Shown in pieces: positions 10,940-23,357 of a stretch of DNA of 64,000 nt. The notes under the pieces were generated by a model, which was given only the letters and a program-made list of their open reading frames with translations, ran no database searches and was not told where the DNA came from. A program made the translations under genes and the position numbers. The DNA lies in NCBI GenBank assembly GCA_019925105.1, contig JAHGAU010000030.1, forward strand, positions 434,001-498,000. The letters are read 5' to 3'. This DNA comes from Niebla homalea (taxonomy: Eukaryota > Ascomycota > Lecanoromycetes > Lecanorales > Ramalinaceae). Each line of letters begins with the position of its first letter. Within the stretch, counting starts at the first letter, position 1.

Positions 10940-13900
10940 AACCAGGAAAGTACTAGGCTAGAAAACGTTTAATTTTAATAAGAAATCCGTAACTTAAATA
11001 AGTATAAAAAAGAAGTTTTTATAAAGGTTAATATATAATATATTAACGTTTTTAAGAATAATATAATATAACGTTTATAATAAAAAAATTAAAGCTATAA
11101 TATTAATATTTAAATTTAAAAAAAATTAAAAATATTAATATTATAATAATATAAAAATTATTATATAACCTATATATATACTTATTTATTAACCTAAAAA
11201 AAAGGTTTTATTTAGCCTTTAAAAGGGATAAAATAACCAGAATATACTTCTTTATAAATAAATAGCTTAATGTAAATAATTAAGATATTATTTATTATAA
11301 TAAAAACCTTTATATATTTTATATTATAAAAAAAAAGGACTTAAAGGGCAATTTTAATATTTATAATATATATAACCCGCCGCCCGTTAATAAAGAAAAA
11401 CTTTTTACGATACCGTTACTTAAAGAAATCTTAATTATTTTAAGTAAATATATATTATTTAAAGACTTTAATTTATATTATTATATATAAAATAAAAAAG
11501 GACATATAATAAATTATATTAAATTAAACAATTTATTAATAATTACCGTTTAAGTTAATTTCTTATTATTAATATTATAAGGAATTATTATATAAGAAAA
11601 TTATAAGTTTAAAATAATAATTAATTTAACTTTTAATACGGAAAAGATTACCGGTATAATTATAATATATAGGTTATAAAAGGACTTAAAATATAACTCG
11701 GATTATATATTAATATAAATAACCTTAAATTAAACCGTTAATATAATTATATTATTACCGGTAAAAAAAACGTAAAAAATAATTAAAAAATAAAAGTTTA
11801 TATAAAAACAGAAAAGATAATAATATAGTTTATAAACCTCCCTTAATTAAATAATAGAAATTAAATTAACTTTTTTTATAAAGTAAATAATAAAAATATT
11901 AAATAAAATAATTAATAAAACTATTTTAATAATAAAACCCTTTTAAAAAGTTAAAACCTATTAAAATAAAAAATATATAATTATAATTATAAAAATAAAA
12001 AAATTAATTAAATAAACTTTTAAGTATAAGAATTAAAAGATACTTAATTAATTAATAATTACTTAAGAGGAAAAGGAAAAAATTATTAAAAAGGTTAAGT
12101 AAATATACTTTTAATTTACGGTATATAACTTAACGGTTTTATTTTATAATATTTAAAAACTAATAAAATATAATAAAGAATAAAGTAAAAAATTAAAGTT
12201 TATCCTTAAATTCCCGTTTTTAAGAAACTTAATAATATATTAATTAATACCTTTAACGATAAAATTAAGGCCCTTAAAAAAGTATTTTTCCTTTTCCGTT
12301 AAAAGTTAATTTAAATAATATTAATAACGTTATATACTTTAACCCCGTATTAATAAATAAAATAATAATATAAGATATAATAATTAAAGCGATTAATAAA
12401 TTAAAGAAAAATAAAGTTCCGGGATTAAATAGGATTCTTAATAAATTCTTAATAATAATAATTTTATCGTTTAAAAAGGTTTTTACTTATTTCTTTTAAG
12501 TATATTTTAATATTGGTTATTATTTATATAAGTTTAAGAAAATAAAAATAATTATCCTTAAAAAGTTTATTAAGCCGGATTACTTTAAGGTAAAGTTTTA
12601 TAGACTTATTATACTTTTATATACGTTAAAAAAAACCTTAAAAATAATAATAATAAGGATCCTTAATAATTATATAAAGAATTACGGATTTCTTCCCGAT
12701 TAATAAATAAAAATAAAAAGAAATTAATTAATAAAAATAATTTTTAAAGGATTAATTAACGGTATATATATAATATAAAGTTACGGAAAAAAGTATATTA
12801 TAAGTCTTTTTTTCTTTTAATATTATAAATACTTTTAATAAAGTAAATTATTAAAGATTATTATATAATTTAAGGAAAAAAAGGATATTATGCTTCTTAA
12901 TTAAGTAAATAAAGAGTTTCTTAAACGATTAAATTATATTAAGTAACTTTAAATAAAAAATAAACTTAATAAAGCCCGCTATAATAGGGATTCCTTAAAA
13001 ATTATTTATTTTTTTATATTATTTTTATTCTTTAATAATTTATTAATTAAAAAGCTTATTAAATTAAAATAAAAAATCTAAATCGGAAGCTTTATTAATA
13101 ATATTTATTTTTTAACCTATAATACCTTTATATATATAAACTATTTAAAATTAAAACAAACTTATAAAGTTTATCTTTAATAAATAAAAACTTATAAGGC
13201 TTAATTTATATTATATAAATATAAACTTATTTATATAATTAAGAGTTTAAAACTATATAATATAATAATTATAATAAACTTAAGTAAAATTACGGTAAAG
13301 CCGGATATTAATATTAAAGTCCTTAACCTTTAAGTAAATAAGAAGCTTAATTAAAAGGATTATATAAGAAAAATTTAAAAGAAAATAAGTTTATAAGAAA
13401 AGGGCTTTACTTATTTTATTATATTAATATAAGGAATTACGTTATAAAAACCTAGATTATTTATTAAGCTATAATAAAGTTAATTATAATATACGTTGCG
13501 GCCATTTAATATATATTTAAGGGTATTTTAGGATATAGGAAAAAACTTATTTAAATATTATAGAAAGTTCAAAATCGGTATTTAAGAGTAGTTAACGGTA
13601 CCTATAAAGTAACCTTTATCCCGGTATTAAAGTTTAAGGTTTTTATATTATTAATTAAGGTTTTATTAAATTAAATAATCGCTTAAGTAAGATTAAAAAA
13701 ATATATATATTTAATTATAATAATAGGAAATAAGCGGATCCGCTAAAATCTTAATAAGCTTAAAGTTTAAAAAATAAATTAAAAATATTTATTTCTTTTT
13801 TTATTAAAATAAAGTAAAAATAAGCTAAAAAAGAAATTAATTTTATTAATATCCCGGAAGTTAACTTAAGTAAGTATAAACTCCCGTTAAGCGTAAAAGA

Positions 13901-14850
13901 AATTAAGATTAAAGGGATTTAAAGAATAAAGGTTATAACGATTATTTTATAAGCTATAATAAAATAAATTAAACATTAATAAAAATATAAGGACTTTATA
14001 TTTTAAAGTTATCGTTATTTAATTTTTAATAATAAAAAGATTATTAATAAGTATTTCTGTTGTTATAATATTATAAAAAAGGGTAATAACGTATTAATAA
14101 TTTAACTCGGACGGATAAAAACGGTTTAACTTATTTCTTATTTATTATATATATTAAAAGTTAAATAAATGTTAAATATAAATATGGATAAAGGAAGTAA
14201 AACGTTATATATATCCTTATTTCTTATTTTTTATTTACGGAAATTAAATTAAAACTTATCGTAAAAGTTAATACTTATAATTACCGTTAAATATTATTTA
14301 TAAAGCGAAATATCCGGGTAGCTATTAAATTTATAATATCCACCAGATTATTATTATAGTTTCATTTTATTATAAAGATAAACGAAGTTATTAAAGATTT
14401 TACGGAGAAGGCTTATTACCGGTTAAAGAAGAAAAAAGGAACGGAAATTAATTACGTTAATTATATAAACCAGAAAATATTTTTTATAATTATAAAGATA
14501 TAATAATAAATACTTACTAGAAGTCCTTAAAAAAGTTAATAGCGATAATAATATAAGAAAAATATATATTAAATGCGTAAGTATTAATAAAAATATTTAA
14601 AGGTATTATATAAGATTAAGATAATATAAATATATAAAAGTACGGAAGAATAATAAGCTTAAAAATAGCCTTTATAAAGATACGGTCGTAATATTACGGA
14701 TTTTCTTAACGGAGTTAAAATATAAAAAGTATATAAATAAATTATTATTTTTTAAACGGCCGTTAATATTCTCTATTTTAAGGGATAGAGGGTAAAGGCT
14801 TAATAGACGCCGGTTTTTACCTTAACGTTATAAGTATCAGGTTTTACGGT
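10940..14850 (+). pseudogene. LINE-2 ORF2: endonuclease-RT-RNase H, degenerate
   Basis: Aligns with LINE-1 ORF2 (LINE-1 base 132 corresponds to about 11055). Endonuclease traces at 11050-11620 include a NINIII*K stretch near 11135 where intact copies read DI-IIAIQEP. The RT spans about 12380-13260, and its catalytic box at about 13090-13101 has decayed from FIDD to FINN. A C-terminal RNase H-bearing region runs to about 14850, then the conserved 3' non-coding block. Stops occur every few codons. Confidence 0.82.
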
Positions 14851-14916
14851 TATTAATAAGGTTAAAAGGCCGCGTATTAAGGAACGCCGGAATTAGCTTA
14901 GCTAGACCCGTAGTAT

Positions 14917-14917
14917 A

Positions 14918-14948
<31 letters not shown>
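14917..14948 (+). repeat. LINE-2 3' tail, (TCAA)n
   Basis: Six to seven TCAA units following tagtataaa, one of the longest tails of this family in the window. The last bases merge with the TSD. Confidence 0.9.
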
Positions 14949-14949
<1 letters not shown>

Positions 14950-15039
14950 TATAGCCCGTAAATCTTACTTACTAAATAACTCCTTTATAGCTTTAACGTT
15001 ATATCCTTTTATATAAAAGTTTAATTACCGTATTTATTT

Positions 15040-15105
15040 AGTAGTTCCCCTAGTTATTAAGTGGTTAACTCCCTTAGTTATTAAGTGGTTAACTCCCTAT
15101 ATAAT
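15040..15105 (-). repeat. Copia A1 3' tandem repeat, ~23-24 bp unit
   Basis: About three copies of a unit containing ctagttattaagtggttaac, with ctccc between units. The same array is on the plus strand of A2 at 47526-47605. Read in element sense each unit carries a purine run (gggag) resembling the polypurine tract next to the 3' LTR. Confidence 0.8.
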
Positions 15106-17547
15106 TATTATTTACTTATTATTTATTATCCGGCTTATTATTAAGTCCACCGTTAATAAATATACGGTTTTTAAATTATCGATATAATGGCTCTTTAAGG
15201 CTTAACGCCTATTCAAACTATATAAAAATCTTAATAAATAAGGCCTTTATTAACTTATTAATTATTTACTCCGTAATATAAATATACTTAAAATTAACGG
15301 TATTAACCTTAAGTTATTTCCGTAACCAGTATAATTAAATACTTATATACTTTATCCTTATATAATATACCGGGTTTTTAATTGATACGATAACCCCTTA
15401 ATTATTATTATAGATCGTAATAATAAGTATATATTTAAGTTTATTAAGTTATATTTACTTTAATAGGTCCTTTAATTAAATAACTTCCTTAATAATTTAC
15501 GTTTATCCTGTATATTCAGCTTTATAAGTAAATAATATTATAATCGGTTACCTTTTTAAGGATTAATAAATTAATATATTCCTTACGTTAAAAAGGTAGT
15601 TTAAAGTTAACCTACGGGTAAAATCGGCCGTAAAATTAGAATTAATATACTTATTAAGAGTTTTAAGTTTATCCTTATATATTAATTAAAAATACATAAT
15701 AATCCGTAAATAATATATAATTTATTTTATATATAATCAGTATTAATAAAACGGATTTACGGAATACCGGTTAATAATGATTATTATATAGGTTATATCC
15801 GGTTATATATTAAGTATAATATATATTAATAAATTTACGGCCGATTAATATTATTATTTAAACTCCGGTTTTACTTAATAGCTTTTAAGTAACGGTTCCG
15901 GCCTAAAATTAACTTATATAGATATATATATTAAGTAAGCTTTTTATTAACCGTAATTTTATATTATCTTTTTAATATAAATTTCTTAATTAAGACGGAT
16001 TATTCGGTTTTATCGGTCTTACGTAATAATAATATTTAAGTAATAGCTTATTAAACTTAAGTTAAATATACGGAATTCCTAATTAAATATAATTTTTAAG
16101 TCCTGAATTCTTTATTTAAACGGATTAATTATTAAAACGTTATTTATGTATATAATAATCCGTATAAATAAATTTAAAACCTTATATAGTTATAAATTCT
16201 TAAAAACGATTATATTATAATTATAATAATTATTTTAATTTATATAAATCCTTCTTAAGCTTATAATAAAGCTTTTTACCGTCTTTACTAGTCTTTTTTT
16301 ATCTTTTTAACTATTTTATATATATTTTTTCCTTAATAAGACCGTAAAAAAACGCTATTTTAACGTTTATCTACTTTAAATCCTAATTATTAATCGCTAT
16401 AAAAGTAAAGAAAACCTTATAGCTTATAGGTTTTATTATTAAGATAAACGTTTTATTATAATTAATACCTTTATATTATTTAAAATTATATATTACTTAC
16501 CGGGCTTTATAATAAATTATATTATTATTAGCTTTACATTTAAAAGTATAAACTTACCGTCTTCATAATATCGTTACGCCCGCGGGGATTTAATTCCGTA
16601 TAATTAAAACTTAAATATCGTTTTTTTAAGGGAATTATATTTATTACCTTTTATTAATTTTTAATTTATCCGGGTATATTTATTTATTATAGCTTTTTAT
16701 AGGTTTTAAGTTTAATAAATTCTGGGGTTATTTTAAAAGATATTAAAATTAAAAAGTATAATACTTCGTTTTTATTACGGATTAATAAAGCTAAGAAAAA
16801 CAATAGATTTAATAAAATATTATATAATTTATCCGGAAATATAAGGCCGAAATTATTTTTAATTAAATTCTTAATTTATTATTTTTACTTTTAATTATAA
16901 TTAATCTTTAAGTTTTTAACCGTTAAGCTTAAAAGGTTTAATAAAGTCATTTATTAAATAAGGATTATAACCGGATATATAGGTTGCTTGGTAAAAATAA
17001 AGCTTATATTAATAATATCCGTTTTAATTAAACCGTAATTCCTAAACTTTTCCTTTAAATTAAGGTTTTATTAAGTTTTTTTTTACTTTTTTAAGCTTTT
17101 ATATTTAATTAATAAGCTCTTTACGATCCGAATTATTTAACGGTATTATCCGTTTTTCCTTAATATATACGTTATATACGTTCTTTATTATAAAGTTAAA
17201 CCATTTTATCCATAAATTAATTACTTTAAAGTATTTGTTAATTCCTTTATTAAAACTTATTAAAATATACGGTTTTAATTTATTATTAAACTTAATCCGA
17301 TAACTTATAATTCTTATATATATAATTAACCTTAAGGTCCATATATAAAATACATCCCGTTTTTTATTATATTAAATTTAATATAATATTATCTTTTTAA
17401 GCTATATATATAATATTTATATTATATAGTTTATTATTTAAACCAGCTCCGGTTAAAAGCTTTTAAGTATACCCCCCGTTATTTATATAACCCTAATTTT
17501 TTTTATTAATTTCCCGGTTAATTTTCTTATTAATTAAATTTTATTTA

Positions 17548-17559
17548 AGACTTTTATAT
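17548..17559. repeat. TSD of LINE-3, left copy (agacttttatat)
   Basis: Twelve bases identical to 23346-23357. Confidence 0.92.
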
Positions 17560-17639
17560 TGATTGATTGATTGATTTATACTACGGATCTAGCTAAGTTA
17601 ATTCCGGCGTTCCTTAATACTCGGCTATTTAACCTTATT

Positions 17640-20600
17640 AATAACCGTAAAAAACCCGATATCTATAACGTTAGGAATAAAAACCGGTATTTACCTAGCC
17701 TTTATTTATATCTTAAAAGTTAAAAGTATTTATAACTATTTAAAGAATAAGAATTTATTTATACGTTTTTTCTAAAAAAACTTATAATATTACGATCGAA
17801 TTTACTTAAGGGTTATTTTTAAATTTATTATTCTTCCGTTATTTTACGGGTTTATTTAATATTAAAATTTTTAAATTCCGATTATATTATTAAATATCCT
17901 TATTAATATATATATTATTATTATTTTATTCGTATAACTTTATTAATTAATATAATATCGCTTTTTATACCGCTCCGGTATTTATAGCCTTTTTAACCTT
18001 TTATTAAGTATAGTTTTTCCGCCGTTACTTTTTATCCCCGGGTTAATAATAAGGTTTCTTAATTAAGTTTTTAACTATTTTATTTATTTCCTTAATTAAA
18101 CTGAATTATAATAATAAGCCCGTAATTATTATAAATTTAATAATCGCTTTAATACCCTTTTTATTAATAAGTATTTAGTAATAATCGTTAATTCCTGCCC
18201 TTTTAATTAATCCCGGTTTAAGCTCCTTAAATAATAAATAAAAGATTAATACGTATATAATATCCTACTTTTATTATTTATACTTATAATTAACGTTAAT
18301 CCGGTTACTGGTATATATAATAAAGAAGAAATAAGTTAAGCCGTTTTTATTTATCCGGAATTAAATTATTAATACGCTATTACCTTTTTTTATAATTCTA
18401 TAATGCCGGAAATACTTATTAATAATTTTATTATTATTTAACGTTAAATACTATCGCTTTTAAAAGATTAATTCTTTATATTTACGTTAATACTTTATTT
18501 ATTTCTTTATAATTTATAGGGTAATTATTGTTAATTTTACTTTTATAATTTTTTTCTTTTCTGCCGGTTTCGCTTTAAATAAAAGTTTATATACTTTTAT
18601 GTTAACTTTTTAAACATAAGTTAAATTAACCTTTTTTTTAATTTACTTTAATTTAACTTTTATAAAAAAGGTAAATATTACTTTTTTATGCTTTTTTATT
18701 TAAGGCCTTTTATAGTCTTAATGAATACGTTCGTTTCCTATTAGTGTAATTAAGTTTATATTTTTTAAGCTTTATTTAAGCGATTATTTAATTTAAAGCT
18801 AACTTTATTAATAATATAAAAACTTCGGATTTTAATATCGGGACGGGAGTTACTTTATATACTCCGTTTATTATTCTTAAATATTAGTTTTAAACCTTTT
18901 ATAATTACCGGACGGGCTTTTTCCTGTATTTAAATATACTTTTAAATATATATTAAATAACTATTACGTATATTATCGTAAACTTTATAATTGCTTAATA
19001 AATGGTTTTAATTTTTTATAAAATAACTTTTTACGTTAATATTATAAAATAAAGAAAGCTTTTTTTATAAAATTATTTTCTTTTAAACCTTTCTTATATA
19101 ATCCTTTTAATCTAGTTTTTTATTAATTTATAAATTAAATATTTTAATATTAATTTCCGGTTTTATTATTACCCTATTTAAGTCTATTATAATTATTATA
19201 TTGTATAACTTTAAGCTTTTTATTATATAAATAAGTTTATATTTATATAGGGTAAATTAAGCTTTATATATTTTTACTTATTATAAATAGACTTTATAAG
19301 TTTATTTTAATTTTAAATAATTTATATAAATAAACGTATTATAAGTTAAAAGGTAAATATCGTTAATAAAGCCTTTTACTTAAATTTTTTATTTTAACTT
19401 TATTAAGTCTTTAATAAACGGGCCGTTAAAGAATAAAAATAAAATTAAATAAATAAATAACCTTTAAAGAATCTTTATTATTACGGGCTTTATTATATTT
19501 ATCTTCTATCTTAAGTTAATTAATATCGTTTGATTACTTAAGAAACTCTTTATTTAATTTATAAAGAAAAATAAAACCGTTTTTTTCCGTAAATTATATA
19601 ATAACCTTTAATAATTTATTTTATTAAATACCTTTATAATATTTAAGGAAAAAAGATTCGTAACGTATTTTTTCTTATAATTTTATACCGTATATATATT
19701 GTTAATTAAGCCTTTAAAAGTTATTTCCGTTAACCGTTTTTTTTTTCTTATTTTTATTTATTGGTTAAAGAGTAGCTTATATTTTTCTACGTAATTATTT
19801 AAAATCTTTACGATTACCGTTTTTAAAGTTTTTTTAACGTATAAAGGAGTATTATAGGTTTATATAATTTTATTTTTAAGTAATTTAATTTAACCGGCTT
19901 CTTAAGGATAATCGTTTTAACCTTCTTAAATTTACAAGGGTAATATCCTATATTAAAATAAGCTTAAAATAAATAAATAAAAACCTTTCTAAATAACGAT
20001 ATTATTATAAATAAGAATTTATTTAATATACCGTTAAGTCCGGGGCTTTATTTTTCTTTAATTTATTAATCGCTTTAATTATTATTTCTTAAGTTATTAT
20101 TTTACTTATTATTATTAATTTAAGATATATTATATTATTGATATTTATTAAGTTAACTTCCGGTAATAAAAGAAAAAAAGTTTTTTTATAAGCTTTAATT
20201 TTGTTGTTAAAGGTATTTATTACTGTATTATCTGGTTTTTTTAAGGGTAAAAACTTAAAAATAAATTTAAGTTTTTACTTTATTTTTTACCGTATTTTAT
20301 TAACTTTTAAATATTATAAAAAGAAACCGTTAAGTTATATATTATAATCCGGAAATATATTTATTTAATCTTCCGGATAATTTTTTCTTTTTCCTTTTAA
20401 GTTTTTTTTAACCGTTAAAACGTTTCTTAATTTTTATATTTAATAATTTATTTTATAAGCGCTTTTACTTTTATAATCGCTTTTATATATTTTTTATTTT
20501 AATAAGTTTTAACTTTTTAAGACAACTTTATTATTAAGATTATAACGTTAATTATTTTATTTAAAGCCTATATTATTTATTTTATAAAACAGTCGATTTA

Positions 20601-21420
20601 TTCTTTATTATTAAGTTAAGAAAGTTCCGTTAATTAAAATATTATTTTTATTATTTTTATAAATACCTTAACTTCCTTAACCGTTTTTTACGTTTATTTA
20701 AATAATAAAAGTGAAGTTACGTTAACGGATTAATTTAAAGTTATTTATATTAAAACGTAATTTAAATCGTATTTTAAGTCTTTTTAAGGTTTATATATTA
20801 TAATTAAGTTAATAATACCTTCTAAGTTAAATATTAAGTTAATTATAATCTTAAGTTTACGGCTTTTTTATATAATAGCCCTTTTTAACGTTAATAATAT
20901 AAAGTTAAATTATATAATAATTCTTAATAATTCTTTAAATTTAATATAATTAATTATATAACCGTCCTTATTTTATTAAACGTAATAAAAATTAAAGTCT
21001 TTTATTAAAAAATACTTATTAAGTATAATTATAATATCCTTAAGTAATAAGATCATAAAGGGTTTTTTCTTATTAACCGGTAACGGATTATATATATTAT
21101 AAATATTTAAATTATTTTTAATATCCTTTTTTTATACGATCCGGAATATATATAGGTTCCTTTTATAATAAGTAACGTTTTAATTATTTATATTTAATTT
21201 TTTATTAATAAAAAAGTACGTTTACGTTATTTTATTATCCTTAAAAACCAGGTAAAAACCATTTTTTAAATTAATTAAAGAATAAATATATAGATTATAT
21301 AACGGCTTTTATATTACTATAATATTAATATCCTTTATTTTTTTAAATTTAAATATTATATTATAATTTTAATTACTTCCCCGTATACGTTATATTATAT
21401 TATTTTTAAAAGCGTAAATA
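17640..21420 (-). pseudogene. LINE-3 ORF2: endonuclease-RT-RNase H, degenerate
   Basis: Runs leftward. The endonuclease starts near 21415 (tttaaaagcgtaaatatatt is the strand complement of the IQYNV region). RT spans about 20060-19200 with the catalytic box at about 19351-19372 (complement of ggctttattaacgatat, G-F-I-N-D, original FIDD). The RNase H-bearing C-terminus ends near 17640. Many RIP stops. Confidence 0.83.
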
Positions 21421-21559
21421 TATTAAATATTAATATTTATTAGGTTTTTTTCGTTAATTTTTATTTATATAAACGGTTTCTCCTTAAGGTTAAATATTAT
21501 TTATTTTAATCTTTTTATTATAATAATAATCTTAATCGGGCGGTTAACTTTAAAATTTA

Positions 21560-23315
21560 ATATTATTATAAATTTCCTTTTTTTCACGTTATCGGTTATT
21601 ATATTTTACTTTTTTTTATTTAATAAACTCCGTTTACGTCTTAAGACCATTTTTGGTTATTTTATTAACTTAAGTTTATATAAATTATAATATTAAACCT
21701 TAACTATTATTTTAATTTTTTTACGTTAAGTTTCTTTTGCTCTTATTATATACCGTAAGTTTTATATTAAGTAATTATTATTACTATATATTATATATTT
21801 TAATACGTTTTTTATTAAGCTTTTTATTATTAAGTTAATATATTTATACGTATTATATTTTTTAATATATATTACGTACTTCGTATTATTAAGGTACCTT
21901 ATAATAATATATTTATACCTTTAATATTTAAAGTATTAATAGATATCCGTTACCCGGTTTTAAGGTTTTATTAATTTAAAAAACTTACTTTTTATTACCT
22001 TTTTATTAAAAATATTATTATATATTTTTATTAACGTTATATTTAGGATAACCATAAAGTATCTCTTTATATAATTAAAAGCGTTTAACCTTTTTATTAT
22101 AAAAGGGAGATTATAATTAACGATCTTTAACCTAAAGTAAAAGATTATATTCTCCTTTTCCATCCACTTTAAAGTAATTTTCTTTTCCTCTTTTATAAAC
22201 CTTATTAAATATATCTTATTTACCGCGATAATAAAGGATTACCTTAATACCTTTACTATTTTATATCTTTTTTTATTAGTTTATCCCTTTAACTTCTTTA
22301 ATCTTTTTTTTATTTTTAATAAGGTTATATTAAAAAAATATCCCCGTTTTATAATTTACGTATTATAATAATTTATTGTATTAATAACTTTCCCGTTATT
22401 TTAAACGTTTTTCTAATTATAATAGGTTCATTTTTACCATTATACTTTTTTCCTTTTTACTTAATAATTATATAATTATTATTTTTATTTTCTTTAATAC
22501 CGCCGTTTTCTTTTCCGTTTTTATTTTTTTTATTATTAATACCGGCGTTACTTTTACGGTTTTTATTATTTAACTTATTCCCGTTTTTTTTAAAGCCTTT
22601 TTATCGCTTTTTTATTTTATACGTATTCTTTTTATTTTTTCGCCTTTATCCGCCGGCGCTTTTATTATTGTTCCTTAAATTTTATATAACCTTTTTAACT
22701 CCCTTAAACTTCTCCCTATATTTATATAAAAGTCTTTTATTCCTTATAACCCGATTTATAATATCGGTTAAGTTTTTAATATAATATCCTTCTATATAGT
22801 TATAAAAAGGTTTTTAATGCCTTTACCGGTTTTTTTTTTTTTTTTTTTACTTTTTTTATATATATTTAACGGTTATTTCTTTTTATAACCTATTTTTATT
22901 TATTTAGTATCTCTTTATTTTTATTTAACTTTCTCTTAATTTATATATACTTAATAAGGCCTTTTATATCTTTATTTACCTTTTATCCGTCCTTACGTAT
23001 TATCCTTATTTCCTCCGCCTTTTATTTATTACTTTTTATAATAATATTTTTACGCGTTATACGTATCCCTTTACGCGTATCCTATTAACTATAAGTTCCT
23101 TATTTAATTTAAAGCTTTTTTATCTCGTATTTATTACGTTATTTATATGATTTATTATTATTTTTATTAATTTAAGCCGCTTATTTTTCCTCCTTTTTTA
23201 TTTTTATTATTATTCCGCTTCCGCTTATCGTATTTAAAGTACTATCCTTATTATTACTTAAATTATACACGCGTGCATCGTTTCTGACCTCTGGGGTCCC
23301 GTTGTTCGTCGCCAT
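21560..23315 (-). pseudogene. LINE-3 ORF1 (gag-like), degenerate
   Basis: Reverse-strand ATG at 23315-23313. The leading codons are nearly free of RIP and read MATNNGTPEVRN-like. The central Lys/Asn-rich part is decayed. The boundary with ORF2 is approximate. Confidence 0.78.
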
Positions 23316-23345
23316 ATAAGGTTTTATTCACGTAATTAAATATAT

Positions 23346-23357
23346 AGACTTTTATAT
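23346..23357. repeat. TSD of LINE-3, right copy (agacttttatat)
   Basis: Pairs with 17548-17559. Copia A1 resumes directly after it. Confidence 0.92.

Larger units (their letters stand above)
9132..14946 (+). mobile_element. LINE-2: full-length Tad1-type LINE in Copia A1
   Basis: About 5.8 kb, from a 15-base leader through ORF1 (ATG 9147) and ORF2 to the TCAA tail. It is flanked by 13-bp TSDs and inserted 17-30 bases inside the A1 3' LTR boundary. It is among the most heavily RIP-mutated copies: long stretches have neither CA nor TG. The two ends are the best-preserved parts. Confidence 0.93.
14960..17559 (-). pseudogene. Copia A1 pol, 3' half (IN end, RT, RNase H), degenerate
   Basis: Reverse-strand continuation of Copia A1 between LINE-2 and LINE-3. 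It matches A2 about 45040-47690. The RT catalytic box lies near 16127-16160 and reads Y-I-N-N followed by VLIIN, a RIP-altered YVDDILIIN. RNase H follows at lower coordinates. The 3' non-coding end has tandem repeats (15040-15105). The integrase C-terminal region is cut at 17559 by LINE-3. Confidence 0.82.
17560..23345 (-). mobile_element. LINE-3: full-length minus-strand Tad1-type LINE in Copia A1
   Basis: About 5.8 kb with 12-bp TSDs. The TTGA tail (17560-17573) is followed by the conserved 3' block (tactacggatctagctaag), and at the other end is ORF1 ATG at 23315-23313 with a 30-base leader. It splits the Copia A1 integrase region. The sequence between 21960 and 22163 is one of the few open stretches left (67 codons) and is a leftover of ORF1, not a separate gene. 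Confidence 0.94.

Noticed and set aside
21960..22163. A 67-codon open frame on the minus strand
   Set aside because: A chance open stretch left from LINE-3 ORF1. The same region in LINE-6 and LINE-gamma is part of the decayed ORF1.
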